A stretch of DNA of 64,000 nt from Streptomyces albogriseolus (GTDB lineage Bacteria > Actinomycetota > Actinomycetes > Streptomycetales > Streptomycetaceae), in assembly GCA_014650475.1 (NCBI GenBank), contig BMVA01000004.1, positions 124,001-188,000 on the forward strand. The letters are read 5' to 3'. Each line of letters begins with the position of its first letter. Position 1 is the first letter of the stretch. The notes under the pieces were generated by a model. The model saw nothing but the letters and a program-made list of their open reading frames with translations. It made no database searches and was not told where the DNA came from. The position numbers and the translations under genes are program-made. Below are positions 1-7,135 of this stretch, in pieces.

Positions 1-1
1 C

Positions 2-145
2 AGCCGCGCACGGATGTTCGCGTACGCGGCCGACCACCGCGCCCTGGTGTTCCCCGCCCATCTGCCGGGGCAGGGCGCCTTCGAGATCCGGCGGGAGGGC
101 AGCGGTTTCGGCCTCGCCCGGTGGGCGCCGTTCTCCCGCACCTGA
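2..145 (+). CDS. MBL-fold metallo-hydrolase, C-terminal end (partial)
   Basis: Only the last 47 codons are inside the window; the frame is open from the left edge to a TGA at 143-145. The tail reads ...FAYAADHRALVFPAHLPG and ends ...ARWAPFSRT. The phrase VFPAHLPG(Q) followed by a short acidic/aromatic strand is what is seen at the end of metallo-beta-lactamase-fold hydrolases, where the His is the last metal ligand. Substrate cannot be guessed from this fragment. The family call rests on one motif and is moderate. Confidence 0.5.
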   Translation, partial: SRARMFAYAADHRALVFPAHLPGQGAFEIRREGSGFGLARWAPFSRT

Positions 146-230
146 CCGCCGGTCAGTGGCCGCGTCGCAGCGGCTCACTGCACGCTGGTGCGGGCCACGG
201 TCACCAGTTGGCCGGGGTTCACCGGTTGAT

Positions 231-315
231 TGAGGTAGACATCGCGACCCGGCAATCGGTCGAGCACGCCGTGTTGTCCAGCTCCCGGACGTCCGCGCCG
301 GCCGCGACGGCGACC
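231..315 (+). pseudogene. 85-bp stray copy of part of the beta-propeller-like gene
   Basis: This stretch matches 3456-3540, inside the gene at 2572-3828, at about 77 of 85 positions. Both encode VDIATRQSVEHAVLS followed by TSA(P/L)AATAT. The similarity stops sharply at 315, after which the frame runs into unrelated sequence. It is a fragment without its own start or a sensible continuation, so I read it as a remnant of a duplication or of an older copy of the gene. Confidence 0.75.
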
Positions 316-486
316 CGGGCGAGGGCGAGCGATGTGGACCCGACGCGGGGCCGTCGCGCAGCGCCACGTTGACGGCGACCAGCATGGCTGGGGCACGACG
401 AGGGCGGCGCGGGCGAGCCGGGTGATGGCCGCAGGGGCGAGGCTGACCCGGCGCAGGGCCTTGAAGGTGACCTTCAGCCCGCGCCG
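316..486. other. Intergenic stretch with no intact gene
   Basis: No complete gene is convincing here. The minus strand at about 390-480 reads GLKVTFKALRRVSLAP and onward with good third-position GC, like the broken end of an unrelated coding sequence, but I see no start, stop or family signature. Together with the 231-315 fragment this suggests a patch of gene debris between the metallo-hydrolase gene and the MarR gene. Confidence 0.35.
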
Positions 487-981
487 TCAGCTCGCCTCAC
501 CGAGATCGCCGCCGAGTGGCGCGAGACTCTCCGCGCCCGCCGGCCGGTTCTTGGTGAGCTGGGCCAGGTGCGCTTCGAGGACGGCGAGCTGCTCGGCTCC
601 GATCTGCGCCGCCCAGCGGTCACGCACCTCGGTGAAGAGCGTCGCGCCGAGAGTCATCATGTCGTGGCCGCGGGCCGTGACGCGAAGTCGCTTGACCCGT
701 GCGTCGCTCGGGTCGGTCTCCCGCTCGACGTATCCGAGTCGCTCGAGGGCGGCGATCGTCTTGGCGGCGGCCTGCTTGGACACCGACAACCGGCGGCCGA
801 GTTCCGCGGCCGTGTCCGCTCCCTCCTCGATGGCGCGCAGGGCGAACTCGTGGGACGCACGCACGCCTTCATGTCCGCGGCTCGCCAGTTCGCCGACCAC
901 GTCGTCCACCATCGACTGGAAGCCGCCGAGCAGCAGCAGCGCAAGCTCAGCGCCTGGTGACCGTGTCATAAGGCGCATCAT
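487..981 (-). CDS. MarR family transcriptional regulator
   Basis: A 164-residue protein of normal MarR length. A helix-turn-helix lies at about residues 56-85 (DTAAELGRRLSVSKQAAAKT) and is followed by a wing with the family-typical D-x-R-D/A-x-R pattern (ETDPSDARVKRLRVTARG, about 87-105). The flanking helices would make the dimer interface. The gene is divergent from an epoxide-hydrolase-like gene, with two near-identical 15-bp palindromes in the shared 81-bp gap (1002-1016 and 1029-1043). It therefore probably represses both itself and the hydrolase until a small ligand releases it. ATG codons at 981 and 978 are both possible starts. The ligand is unknown. Confidence 0.9.
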   Translation of the reverse strand: MMRLMTRSPGAELALLLLGGFQSMVDDVVGELASRGHEGVRASHEFALRAIEEGADTAAELGRRLSVSKQAAAKTIAALERLGYVERETDPSDARVKRLRVTARGHDMMTLGATLFTEVRDRWAAQIGAEQLAVLEAHLAQLTKNRPAGAESLAPLGGDLGEAS

Positions 982-1001
982 ACGAGAATCCCTTCAGGGT
1001 A

Positions 1002-1043
1002 GACAACCCGGTTGTCGACCTATAAGCTGACAACCAGGTTGTC
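1002..1043. promoter_or_regulatory. Twin MarR operator between divergent genes
   Basis: Two perfect inverted repeats, GACAACCCGGTTGTC at 1002-1016 and GACAACCAGGTTGTC at 1029-1043, differ only in the 3-nt centre and lie 27 bp apart start to start. Between them TATAAG at 1021-1026 could be the -10 for the plus-strand gene, with TAGACA at 1000-1005 as a -35 inside the first palindrome. The placement fits repression of both divergent genes by the MarR protein encoded next door. Confidence 0.8.
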
Positions 1044-1062
1044 GATCACATGGAGGAAACCA

Positions 1063-1947
1063 ATGGCCCCCACGACCCCCGGCGCCACCCTTCCCGCCCT
1101 CGAACACCACCGCGTCAGCCTCAACGGCACAGAGCTTCACTACGTCTCGGCGGGAACCACCGGATCCCCCGTCATGCTGGTCCACGGCTTCCCGGAGACC
1201 TGGTGGGTCTTCCACAAGCTGATCCCCCTGCTCAGCGCGCACCACCGCGTGTTCGCTCCCGACCTGCGCGGTTTCGGCGACTCCGCCACCGCCACCGGAG
1301 AGCACGACAGCGCCACCGCAGCCCGAGACCTGAGCGAGCTGATCACCCTGCTCGACGTCGGCCCCGTTCACCTGACGGGCCAGGACATCAGCGGTCCCAC
1401 CACCTTCCGTGTCGCGGCCACACACCCCGACCTGGTGCGCAGCTATACGGGGATCGAGACCGGCCTGCCCGGGTTCGGCCTGGAAATGCTCGCGGACGTC
1501 ACCCGCGGCGGTGCCTGGCACATCGGCGTCCTCGCCGCCCCCGGCGTTCCGGAGATGCTGCTCGCCGGACGAGAGCGCGCATTCCTCTCCGAATACGCCC
1601 TGCCCACCCTCAGCGCCACCCCTGACGCGTTCACCGACCAGGACATCGACGAGCTCGCCCGCTCCTACACGCGACCCGACGCGTTCAAGGGCGCGGCCGG
1701 GCTCTACCGGTCCATGCTCCGCGAAGGCGAGGAGATCCGAGAACTGGCCGCCGGGCAGCTCGCCATGCCCGTACTCGCCATCGGCGGCGGGTCGGGAGAC
1801 TTCACGCCGGCGACGCTGCGCCAAGTCGCCAAGGACGTGAGTTCCGCATCGCTCGACGGCATCGGCCACTACGCGGCGATGGAAGCACCCGAACGGCTCG
1901 CGAACGCCCTCCTCGCTTTCTACCGGAAGATCGACAGCCCGGAGTAG
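1063..1947 (+). CDS. Alpha/beta hydrolase, epoxide hydrolase-like
   Basis: A 294-residue alpha/beta-hydrolase-fold enzyme. The oxyanion motif is LVHGFPETWWVF (about 39-50); HGFPE with Trp is usual in epoxide hydrolases and haloalkane dehalogenases. The nucleophile elbow reads LTGQDISGPT, placing Asp108 as nucleophile, so an ester-forming epoxide or haloalkane chemistry is more likely than a Ser esterase. The catalytic His is in GIGHYAAMEAPER near the C-terminus. The start at 1063 is chosen because GGAGG lies 6 nt upstream; an in-frame extension to 1012 would overlap the operator. Divergent from the MarR gene, which probably controls it. The substrate is unknown; a detoxification role is an inference. 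Confidence 0.85.
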   Translation: MAPTTPGATLPALEHHRVSLNGTELHYVSAGTTGSPVMLVHGFPETWWVFHKLIPLLSAHHRVFAPDLRGFGDSATATGEHDSATAARDLSELITLLDVGPVHLTGQDISGPTTFRVAATHPDLVRSYTGIETGLPGFGLEMLADVTRGGAWHIGVLAAPGVPEMLLAGRERAFLSEYALPTLSATPDAFTDQDIDELARSYTRPDAFKGAAGLYRSMLREGEEIRELAAGQLAMPVLAIGGGSGDFTPATLRQVAKDVSSASLDGIGHYAAMEAPERLANALLAFYRKIDSPE

Positions 1948-2067
1948 ACCCCGGGCCCAGCCCTCCCTTGAGCACGGAACAGCGCGCCTACAGAGGCGGA
2001 GCGTCCTTCATCGTGCGCGAGATCGCGTAGGTTGCGGCTCTTCGATGATCTACGTGAAGGAGTGGAC

Positions 2068-2494
2068 GTGGGCGGGACCTCTGGTATTGCGGCGCTGGCG
2101 CAGGTCGTGCAGGCGACGCACGGCGTGGACGAGCAGATCGAGTGGCGTGAGCTCGAAGAGATCTGGGGGACGCGGTTTCCCAGCCTTGGACGTGGACCCT
2201 GACTCCATCCTGGCCTGGGGCGTCACCAGGGGCGCGGACATCTACTGCTGGCTGACCACGGGCGACGATCCCGACCTGTGGCCCGTGCTCGTCTACGGGC
2301 GGCACACGAACCCCCACTTCCAGGTCCACCCCTTCGGAATGGCGGAGTTCCTGCGCAGACTGCTCACCAATGAGGCGTTCCAAGAGGAAACGATCAGTGT
2401 CGTCCTTCCGAGCAGGCCCTCTTTCGTCAACTGGCGGGAGCAGAAGCGGCGTTTGGACGCGGGGCTCGACCCTTCCACGGGGGAGCCCTGGTAG
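2068..2494 (+). pseudogene. Broken SMI1/KNR4 (SUKH) family gene
   Basis: Two pieces in different frames. The first starts at GTG 2068 (AAGGAG 5 nt upstream) and reads VGGTSGIAALAQVVQATHG and on through WRELEEIWGTRFPS before a TGA at 2200. The second, shifted by +1, runs from about 2186 to 2494 with DPDSILAWGVTRGADIYCW, WPVLVYGRHTNPHFQVHPFG and EFLRRLLTNEAF, which is the back half of a Streptomyces SMI1/KNR4-type protein. The usual middle (Leu-Pro-x-Asp-Tyr...Tyr-Gly-x-Gly region, perhaps 60 or more residues) is missing at the junction. SUKH proteins are often toxin-immunity or housekeeping-type proteins; this copy cannot make an intact one unless the sequence is wrong at 2186-2200. Confidence 0.7.
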
Positions 2495-2571
2495 TTGCAG
2501 CAACGTCGACCGGGCCCTGGACCAGTTCGCAAGGACCAACGCTTGTCAGTGGGGGCCACTACCGTGCCCGC

Positions 2572-3828
2572 GTGACTGGACTTGAAGTGGTGGCTCGTGG
2601 GCCGGTTCGTGGTGCGCGTGTTCTTGAGCGGTTGGTGTGCCATCCTCGGTTGCCGCTCGCGGCGGGGCTGGACGTCGGGCGTCCGGCTGTCCATGTCTGG
2701 GAGTTCGAAGGAGGGGAACTCCGCGGGCTTGGCTCCGTGGGGCTCTCGTCGGCGCCTTACGCACATGCCTTCGGCTGGGAGCGTATGCGGCGGACGCCCA
2801 CTGTGGCCTGGCATCCGGAGCGGCCGCTCCTCGTCGTGACGGGCGAGGACGGGCTGCTGCAGTGGACGACCGACGGTGTCCGCGCACTCGACGGTGCCCC
2901 GGACACGGCCTCCTACCGCGGTCTCGCGTTCAGCCCGGACGGACAGACCCTCTGGGGCTCACCGTCCTGCCGCGTCGAGGGCGAGGACTGGGAGAGCTCC
3001 GACGCCCTCCACCTCGCCTCCGGGGGCCTCGAAGCCGGGCCCCGGTGGGACACGGGCGTCGCCGAGCACCCCGGGGGCGGGCTCGTCGCCACACTCGCCA
3101 GTGATCAGGGGGCCACACATTGCCTCTTCGCACGCGTCGACCAGGGGCCGGCATCGGCCCGGATGCGGGTGCTCAACCGGGCGTTGATCCTGGACTGCGA
3201 CGGATACGGCACACCGCTCTTCAGCGCGGACGGGCGTCACATGGCGATCCGCGGAAACGCGTACGACCACTCGGTGGGGATCTTCGAATTCCCCTCCCTG
3301 CGCCGGGTGCTGGCCACCACCCTCGGTGACCCCTGCCCTGGTTATCCGTACCCGCAGGAGTGGCTCGACCAGCTGAAAACCTGGTCGCGGCACAACCTCG
3401 CCTTCGGCTCACGACCGGGCGTGCTGTGGATCGGCACGCCCGCCGGAACACTGGTCGAGGTGGACATCGCGACCAGACAATCGGTCGAGCACGCCGTGTT
3501 GTCCGGGTCCGGGACGTCCGCGCTGGCCGCGACGGCGACCGGCGCCCTGCTCATGGCCGGCAGTGCGGGGGAGTTGGTGCTCCTTTCCGAACCGGCCGCC
3601 ACCACTCGGTCCTACGCGGTGCATCGGGACGTCGCCAGAGCCGCGGCCCACGAGTTCATGCGGACGGCGACCGAAGTCCCCGACGGCGAAGCCGAACCGG
3701 ACACCCACTTGGTCGTGACCGACGGGACCCGCGTGTGGGACGCGGACGCTCTGGCGACGGTGAACGAGACCGACGCGACCGACCCCACCTGGCTCCGGAT
3801 CCAGGCAGCCGTCAACAACGCTCGGTGA
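2572..3828 (+). CDS. Beta-propeller-like (WD40-type) protein of unknown function
   Basis: A 418-residue cytosolic protein without signal peptide or membrane segment. It contains repeated propeller-like blades: HVWEFEGGELRGLGSV, VAWHPERPLLVVTGEDGLLQW, LAFSPDGQTLWGS, PLFSADGRHMAIRGN and IGTPAGTLVEVDI, where S-P/A-D-G-x turns are classic for WD40/quinoprotein-like repeats. It follows the broken SUKH gene, as such proteins often do in Streptomyces. The GTG start at 2572 has only a distant GGGGG run upstream, so the start is uncertain. Part of the coding sequence is duplicated at 231-315. A scaffold role is likely for the fold, but no partner can be named. Confidence 0.7.
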   Translation: MTGLEVVARGPVRGARVLERLVCHPRLPLAAGLDVGRPAVHVWEFEGGELRGLGSVGLSSAPYAHAFGWERMRRTPTVAWHPERPLLVVTGEDGLLQWTTDGVRALDGAPDTASYRGLAFSPDGQTLWGSPSCRVEGEDWESSDALHLASGGLEAGPRWDTGVAEHPGGGLVATLASDQGATHCLFARVDQGPASARMRVLNRALILDCDGYGTPLFSADGRHMAIRGNAYDHSVGIFEFPSLRRVLATTLGDPCPGYPYPQEWLDQLKTWSRHNLAFGSRPGVLWIGTPAGTLVEVDIATRQSVEHAVLSGSGTSALAATATGALLMAGSAGELVLLSEPAATTRSYAVHRDVARAAAHEFMRTATEVPDGEAEPDTHLVVTDGTRVWDADALATVNETDATDPTWLRIQAAVNNAR

Positions 3829-3838
3829 ACCGGTCGGC

Positions 3839-4090
3839 CCGCATCGTGCGGGAGACATGAGCGCGCGGCGGTGATCCCCCAACTCGTCAGCAGAATCGCA
3901 CACTTGCAGGTGTCCCGCAGCCGATTCGAAGCACAGGGACACAGGCCACTGGGGAGGGGTTTCATCATCATGCGCAGAGTCGGCCAGGTTCTCGGACCAT
4001 CCGCCGACCCTGCCGTCCCGCGCGTCGACGAACCGGCCCGTCCAGCCGTCCTGGACCGTCGAAGCCGTAGCACTGCACCTCCTCTGCGAT
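3839..4090 (-). pseudogene. Possible remnant coding stretch, minus strand
   Basis: Reading the minus strand, one frame gives VQDGWTGRFVDARDGRVGGW and then ADSAHDDETPPQWPVSLCFES and GHLQVCDSADELGDHRR, with high third-position GC and natural-looking composition. A second frame just upstream starts with GTG after GAGGAG and reads VQCYGFDGPGR. Joined, these would make a short soluble protein, but a frame change is needed and the frame does not stop before entering the antisense of the gene at 2572-3828. I treat it as a decayed or truncated gene; otherwise this 270-bp gap holds nothing I recognise. Confidence 0.3.
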
Positions 4091-4102
4091 CGTCGACAGC
4101 CT

Positions 4103-4558
4103 TCACCCCAGCGGGACTTCGCACCACACCGTCTTCGTGTACGGGTCCCCCGCCGTCGCGCCCCAGTGGGTGGACAGGGACTCGACCAGGAGCAGGCCCC
4201 GGCCCGACTCCGTGTCGGGGTCGGCGGGCGTGAGCGTGCCGGGGAGCGGGGGGCTGTGGTCCGGGCGGGCATCCGTCACCTCGATACGCAGCGTGGCGTC
4301 TTCCGCGTACAGGGTCAGGCGCAGGGCGAAGTCCCGGCCCCGTACCTGCCCGTGCCGTACTGCGTTCGCGGCCAGCTCGGCCACCAGCAGGGACGCCGTG
4401 CGGTTGCCCTCGGAGTCGTACGGCCAGCCCCATGTGGTCAGTTGCTCAGCCGTGAGGTGCCGGGCCAGCCGGGCGCCCCTGGCCGTCGCCGACAGGCGGA
4501 TGCGGAAGTGGCGGGCGGGGCCGGTGTGTTCGTCCACCGGGGCGATCTCGACGTTCAT
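4103..4558 (-). CDS. ATP-binding protein, RsbW-like HATPase_c_2
   Basis: A 151-residue GHKL-type ATP-binding protein. Seen motifs are the N box LLVAELAANAVRHG, a G1-like TDARPDHSPPL and the G2 loop GRGLLLVESLSTHWG. The family includes anti-sigma-factor kinases and the many short ATPases that Streptomyces keeps beside XRE/DUF397 pairs. Here it is divergent from just such a pair (XRE gene at 4707, DUF397 gene at 5531), so the three probably form one regulatory module. ATG at 4558 is chosen since upstream in-frame codons run into the promoter region of the divergent gene. Target of the ATPase is unknown. Confidence 0.85.
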   Translation of the reverse strand: MNVEIAPVDEHTGPARHFRIRLSATARGARLARHLTAEQLTTWGWPYDSEGNRTASLLVAELAANAVRHGQVRGRDFALRLTLYAEDATLRIEVTDARPDHSPPLPGTLTPADPDTESGRGLLLVESLSTHWGATAGDPYTKTVWCEVPLG

Positions 4559-4706
4559 GTCACTCAGCGTGGTCAGCCGGCTCCTCCGTGAAAAGTCCCG
4601 GCGGCCGGACCCGCGGCCGCCGTACGGAAGCTGTCCGGGCCTGTCCGGGTCGCGACGCGTGACATCCCGCGCCCGCCGTGAGTTGAGCACCCGGAGGTGT
4701 GGGGAC

Positions 4707-5534
4707 ATGAGCGTGGAGCCTTACGGGGCGGACGAGGAGTCGGCGGCCGTGCTGCGGACCGTCGGCCGCGTCATCAAGATGTGCCGCGAGCGGGCGGGGC
4801 TGACACAGGCCGCCCTCGGCGCGCAGATCGGGTACAGCGAGGAGCAGGTCTCCTCCGTCGAGCGGGGGCGGCGGGCGCCGATGGAGGAGTTCCTCGACGC
4901 CGCCGACCGGGTCCTGGAGGCCCACGGCCTCATCAGCGCCCTCAAGGGGGACGTGGAGAAGGCCCGCTTTCCGAAGAAGGTGCGGGACCTGGCCAAGCTG
5001 GAGGCGCAGGCGGTCGAACTGTGCGCCTACGCCAACCATGTCGTGCATGGCCTTTTGCAGACACCTGAGTACGCGCGGGCGCTGTACAGGATGCGGCGGC
5101 CGCCCTATACCGACGAACAGGTCGACGAACTCGTCGAGGCCCGCCTGGTGCGCCAGCGCGTCTTCGCCGAGCAGCCCGCACCGATGTTCAACTTCGTCCA
5201 GGAAGAGGTCACGCTGCGCAGGCCGCTCGGGGGCAAAATGGTCATGCGCAAGCAGCTCGAACATCTGTTGGAGGTTGGTCGACGGCGGAACGTGGAGATT
5301 CAGGTGCTGCCCACAGATCGAGAGGACCACGCGGGCCTGGCAGGGGCGCTCCAGCTGCTGCGACTCAAGGAGGGGCTCACCGTGGGGCACGTCGAGGTTC
5401 AACTGCTCAACCGGCTGATCTCCGACCCGAAGGAGATCCAGATCCTGGAGATCCGCTATGGCATCATCCGGGCGCAGGCCCTCACACCCCGTGAGTCGCT
5501 GGCCTTCATCGAGAAAGTGCTGGGAGAGACATGA
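4707..5534 (+). CDS. XRE-family regulator with DUF5753 domain
   Basis: A 275-residue protein: an XRE helix-turn-helix at about 20-62 (AGLTQAALGAQIGYSEEQVS, then SVERGRR) followed by a DUF5753 (Scr1-type) domain from about 90 to 270 with the typical LLQTPEYARAL, EARLVRQR and a Q-V-L-P-T strand. Such proteins work with a DUF397 partner; the DUF397 gene follows with a 4-nt ATGA overlap (5531-5534). The pair is common in Streptomyces and has been tied to development and antibiotic control in a few studied cases; the job of this copy is not known. ATG 4707 has GGAGG-like sequence about 10 nt upstream. Confidence 0.9.
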   Translation: MSVEPYGADEESAAVLRTVGRVIKMCRERAGLTQAALGAQIGYSEEQVSSVERGRRAPMEEFLDAADRVLEAHGLISALKGDVEKARFPKKVRDLAKLEAQAVELCAYANHVVHGLLQTPEYARALYRMRRPPYTDEQVDELVEARLVRQRVFAEQPAPMFNFVQEEVTLRRPLGGKMVMRKQLEHLLEVGRRRNVEIQVLPTDREDHAGLAGALQLLRLKEGLTVGHVEVQLLNRLISDPKEIQILEIRYGIIRAQALTPRESLAFIEKVLGET

Positions 5535-5728
5535 CCGCGAAGTCCCGCACGGAACTGACCTGGTTCAAGAGCAGCTACAGCACGAACGACGGCCCCGAGT
5601 GCGTGGAGGTCGCCCTCGCACCTGCCGCCGTCCACGTACGCGACTCGAAGCGGATACCGGGCCCCCACCTCACCTTCACCCCCACCCAGTGGACCGCCTT
5701 CCTCCCCTACGCGTCCGGACGCCGATGA
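5531..5728 (+). CDS. DUF397 domain protein
   Basis: A 65-residue DUF397 protein with all hallmarks: WFKSSYSTNDGPECVEVA at the N-terminus, VHVRDSK in the middle and F(T)PTQWTAFL near the end. It overlaps the XRE gene by 4 nt and the following gene by 4 nt (ATGA at 5725-5728), implying translational coupling. DUF397 proteins are thought to bind and modulate their XRE partner. Confidence 0.95.
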   Translation: MTAKSRTELTWFKSSYSTNDGPECVEVALAPAAVHVRDSKRIPGPHLTFTPTQWTAFLPYASGRR

Positions 5729-6366
5729 CCCGACCGCTCACCGCCGCCCAGCGCCGGCTGATCGAGGCCGCCGATCCCGGGACCGGGCGTCTCAAGGGGA
5801 CCGAGGCCCAGCTCACCGCGCTGGTGAAGCGTGGCCTCGCCTTCCGGCATCCGCGGCCCCCGCACGACCACTTCCTCACCCCCGCCGGGCACCGGGCGCG
5901 CGAGGCCCGGAACGAGCCACCTCGACAGGCCGAGGTGGAGGCGCCCGCCTCCAGCACCGGCGTCTTCGCCGCCCGCGCGGGCGGGGAGCCCGTACCCCCC
6001 GCCGCCGAAGGGCCCGCCCGCACGCGGGAGGTCGGAAGCGCATGGCAGGGCATGCTCGAACTGCGCCGCATGACCAACCCCGACGCGTCGACGGAGCGGC
6101 CTTGCGCGTGGGAGCGCACGCACCTCGTGCAGGCCGCCGCGCTCGCGCTGGAGGCGGCCGGGCACCGGCCGGCGGGGGCGGACGGCGAGGACGGCTACCG
6201 GGTGCGGGACACCCCGCAGCCGGACGCCGTCGCCGTGTACGCGCCGGACGCCGCCGTGCTGCGGGCCTGCGCGGAGACGCTGGAGGGGGCGGGCTGGCAA
6301 GCCGGGGAGTACACGGAGCCGAGGACGCGGAGGCGTTACGTCCTGGCCTCTCCGCGCCGTGTCTGA
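5725..6366 (+). CDS. Conserved hypothetical protein, operon with DUF397 gene
   Basis: A 213-residue soluble protein, start fixed by the ATGA overlap with the DUF397 stop. Residues 1-55 (PLTAAQRRLIEAAD, then LTALVKRGLAFRHP and HFLTPAGHRAR) look like a small winged-helix unit, with a disordered Pro/Ala stretch after it. The C-terminal 100 residues (AWERTHLVQAAALALEAAGH and ADAAVLRACAETLEGAGW-like text) alternate strand and helix and could be a small ligand-binding fold. No named family is recognised. Co-transcription with the XRE/DUF397 pair suggests an accessory or target of that switch. Confidence 0.65.
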   Translation: MTRPLTAAQRRLIEAADPGTGRLKGTEAQLTALVKRGLAFRHPRPPHDHFLTPAGHRAREARNEPPRQAEVEAPASSTGVFAARAGGEPVPPAAEGPARTREVGSAWQGMLELRRMTNPDASTERPCAWERTHLVQAAALALEAAGHRPAGADGEDGYRVRDTPQPDAVAVYAPDAAVLRACAETLEGAGWQAGEYTEPRTRRRYVLASPRRV

Positions 6367-6424
6367 GGGGCGTGCCAGGATCGGTGGATCGGGCGACGAA
6401 CCGAACCGGCGTGAAGGGGACGCA

Positions 6425-6847
6425 GTGAGCAAGCCGTATTCCGTCCGCGTGACCGTGCGCGGATACGAGACCGACGTGCAGGGCCATCTGAACCAGGCCG
6501 TGTATCTGAACTACGCGGAGCACGCGCGCTGGTCGCTTCTCCAGGAGGCCGGGATCACCCAGTCGCGTCTTCAGGCCCACGGGGTGGGGCCGGTGGCCCT
6601 GGAGACCACCATCCGCTACCGGCGGGAGCTGCTCGCCGGTGACGAGGTGGACGTGAGCTGCGTCTTCGTCTGGGGCGGGGGCAAGACCTTCACCATCGAG
6701 CAGACCGTCACGAAGACGGACGGCACGGTCGCGGCGGAGGTCAGCGCCGTGGGCGGTCTGCTGGACCTGGAGAAGCGCAAGCTGGTGCCGAACCCGCAGG
6801 AGGTGTTCCGCGAGCTGACGAAGGACACCGCCCTCTTCGGGCTGTAA
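6425..6847 (+). CDS. Acyl-CoA thioesterase, 4HBT (YbgC/FadM-like)
   Basis: A 140-residue single hotdog domain. The signature YETDVQGHLNQAVYLNYAEHAR (about 11-32) carries the active-site Asp of the 4-hydroxybenzoyl-CoA thioesterase class (usually Y-x-D-x-D/Q-x-x-G-H-x-N/N-N). The downstream strands and G-G-K-T-F sequence fit the fold, and the length is normal. It hydrolyses acyl-CoA thioesters in the cytosol; acyl preference cannot be told. GTG 6425 is preferred, with AAGGGG about 8 nt upstream. It stands alone between the DUF397 operon and the muramidase. Confidence 0.85.
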   Translation: MSKPYSVRVTVRGYETDVQGHLNQAVYLNYAEHARWSLLQEAGITQSRLQAHGVGPVALETTIRYRRELLAGDEVDVSCVFVWGGGKTFTIEQTVTKTDGTVAAEVSAVGGLLDLEKRKLVPNPQEVFRELTKDTALFGL

Positions 6848-6975
6848 GGCTCTGTCGCGTCGTCAGAGGACGGCCTTCCGACCGGGTTCCGGGACACCGG
6901 AGCCCGGTTTCCTGCTTTCATCCGATGAAACTTTCCTCCGTTCGGCTCCCAAGTTTCCTGGCCATCCACTCCTAC

Positions 6976-6991
6976 AGTGGACCAGACCACC
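6976..6991. promoter_or_regulatory. DasR-responsive-element-like palindrome
   Basis: AGTGGACCAGACCACC matches the published dre consensus (A-S-TGGTCTAGACCA-S-T) at about 13 of 16 positions, with both TGG...CCA arms intact. It lies about 145 bp before the muramidase start at 7136. DasR is the GlcNAc-responsive repressor of chitin and amino-sugar genes in Streptomyces. Confidence 0.5.
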
Positions 6992-7027
6992 AGAGGAGCA
7001 AGGAGACTCTTTACACGCTGTGAATCT

Positions 7028-7055
7028 ACGTGCGTAACTAATGACGCGCGCACGT
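7028..7055 (+). promoter_or_regulatory. Inverted repeat in the muramidase 5' leader
   Basis: ACGTGCG at 7028-7034 pairs with CGCACGT at 7049-7055 across 14 nt. It lies between the DasR-like site and the ribosome site AGGAGG at 7123-7128. It could be a leader hairpin or a protein site; I see no known riboswitch pattern in the 6848-7135 gap. Confidence 0.35.
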
Positions 7056-7135
7056 CAAACAAGCACGGAACTGCCCAGGTGGCAGCGGCCGACGTCACCT
7101 CCTTCTCATCCCCACATGTGTCAGGAGGCAAGTCC

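Noticed and set aside
6848-7135. ydaO-type c-di-AMP riboswitch before the muramidase
   Set aside because: Such switches do precede wall hydrolases in Streptomyces, but the conserved core sequence is not present here.
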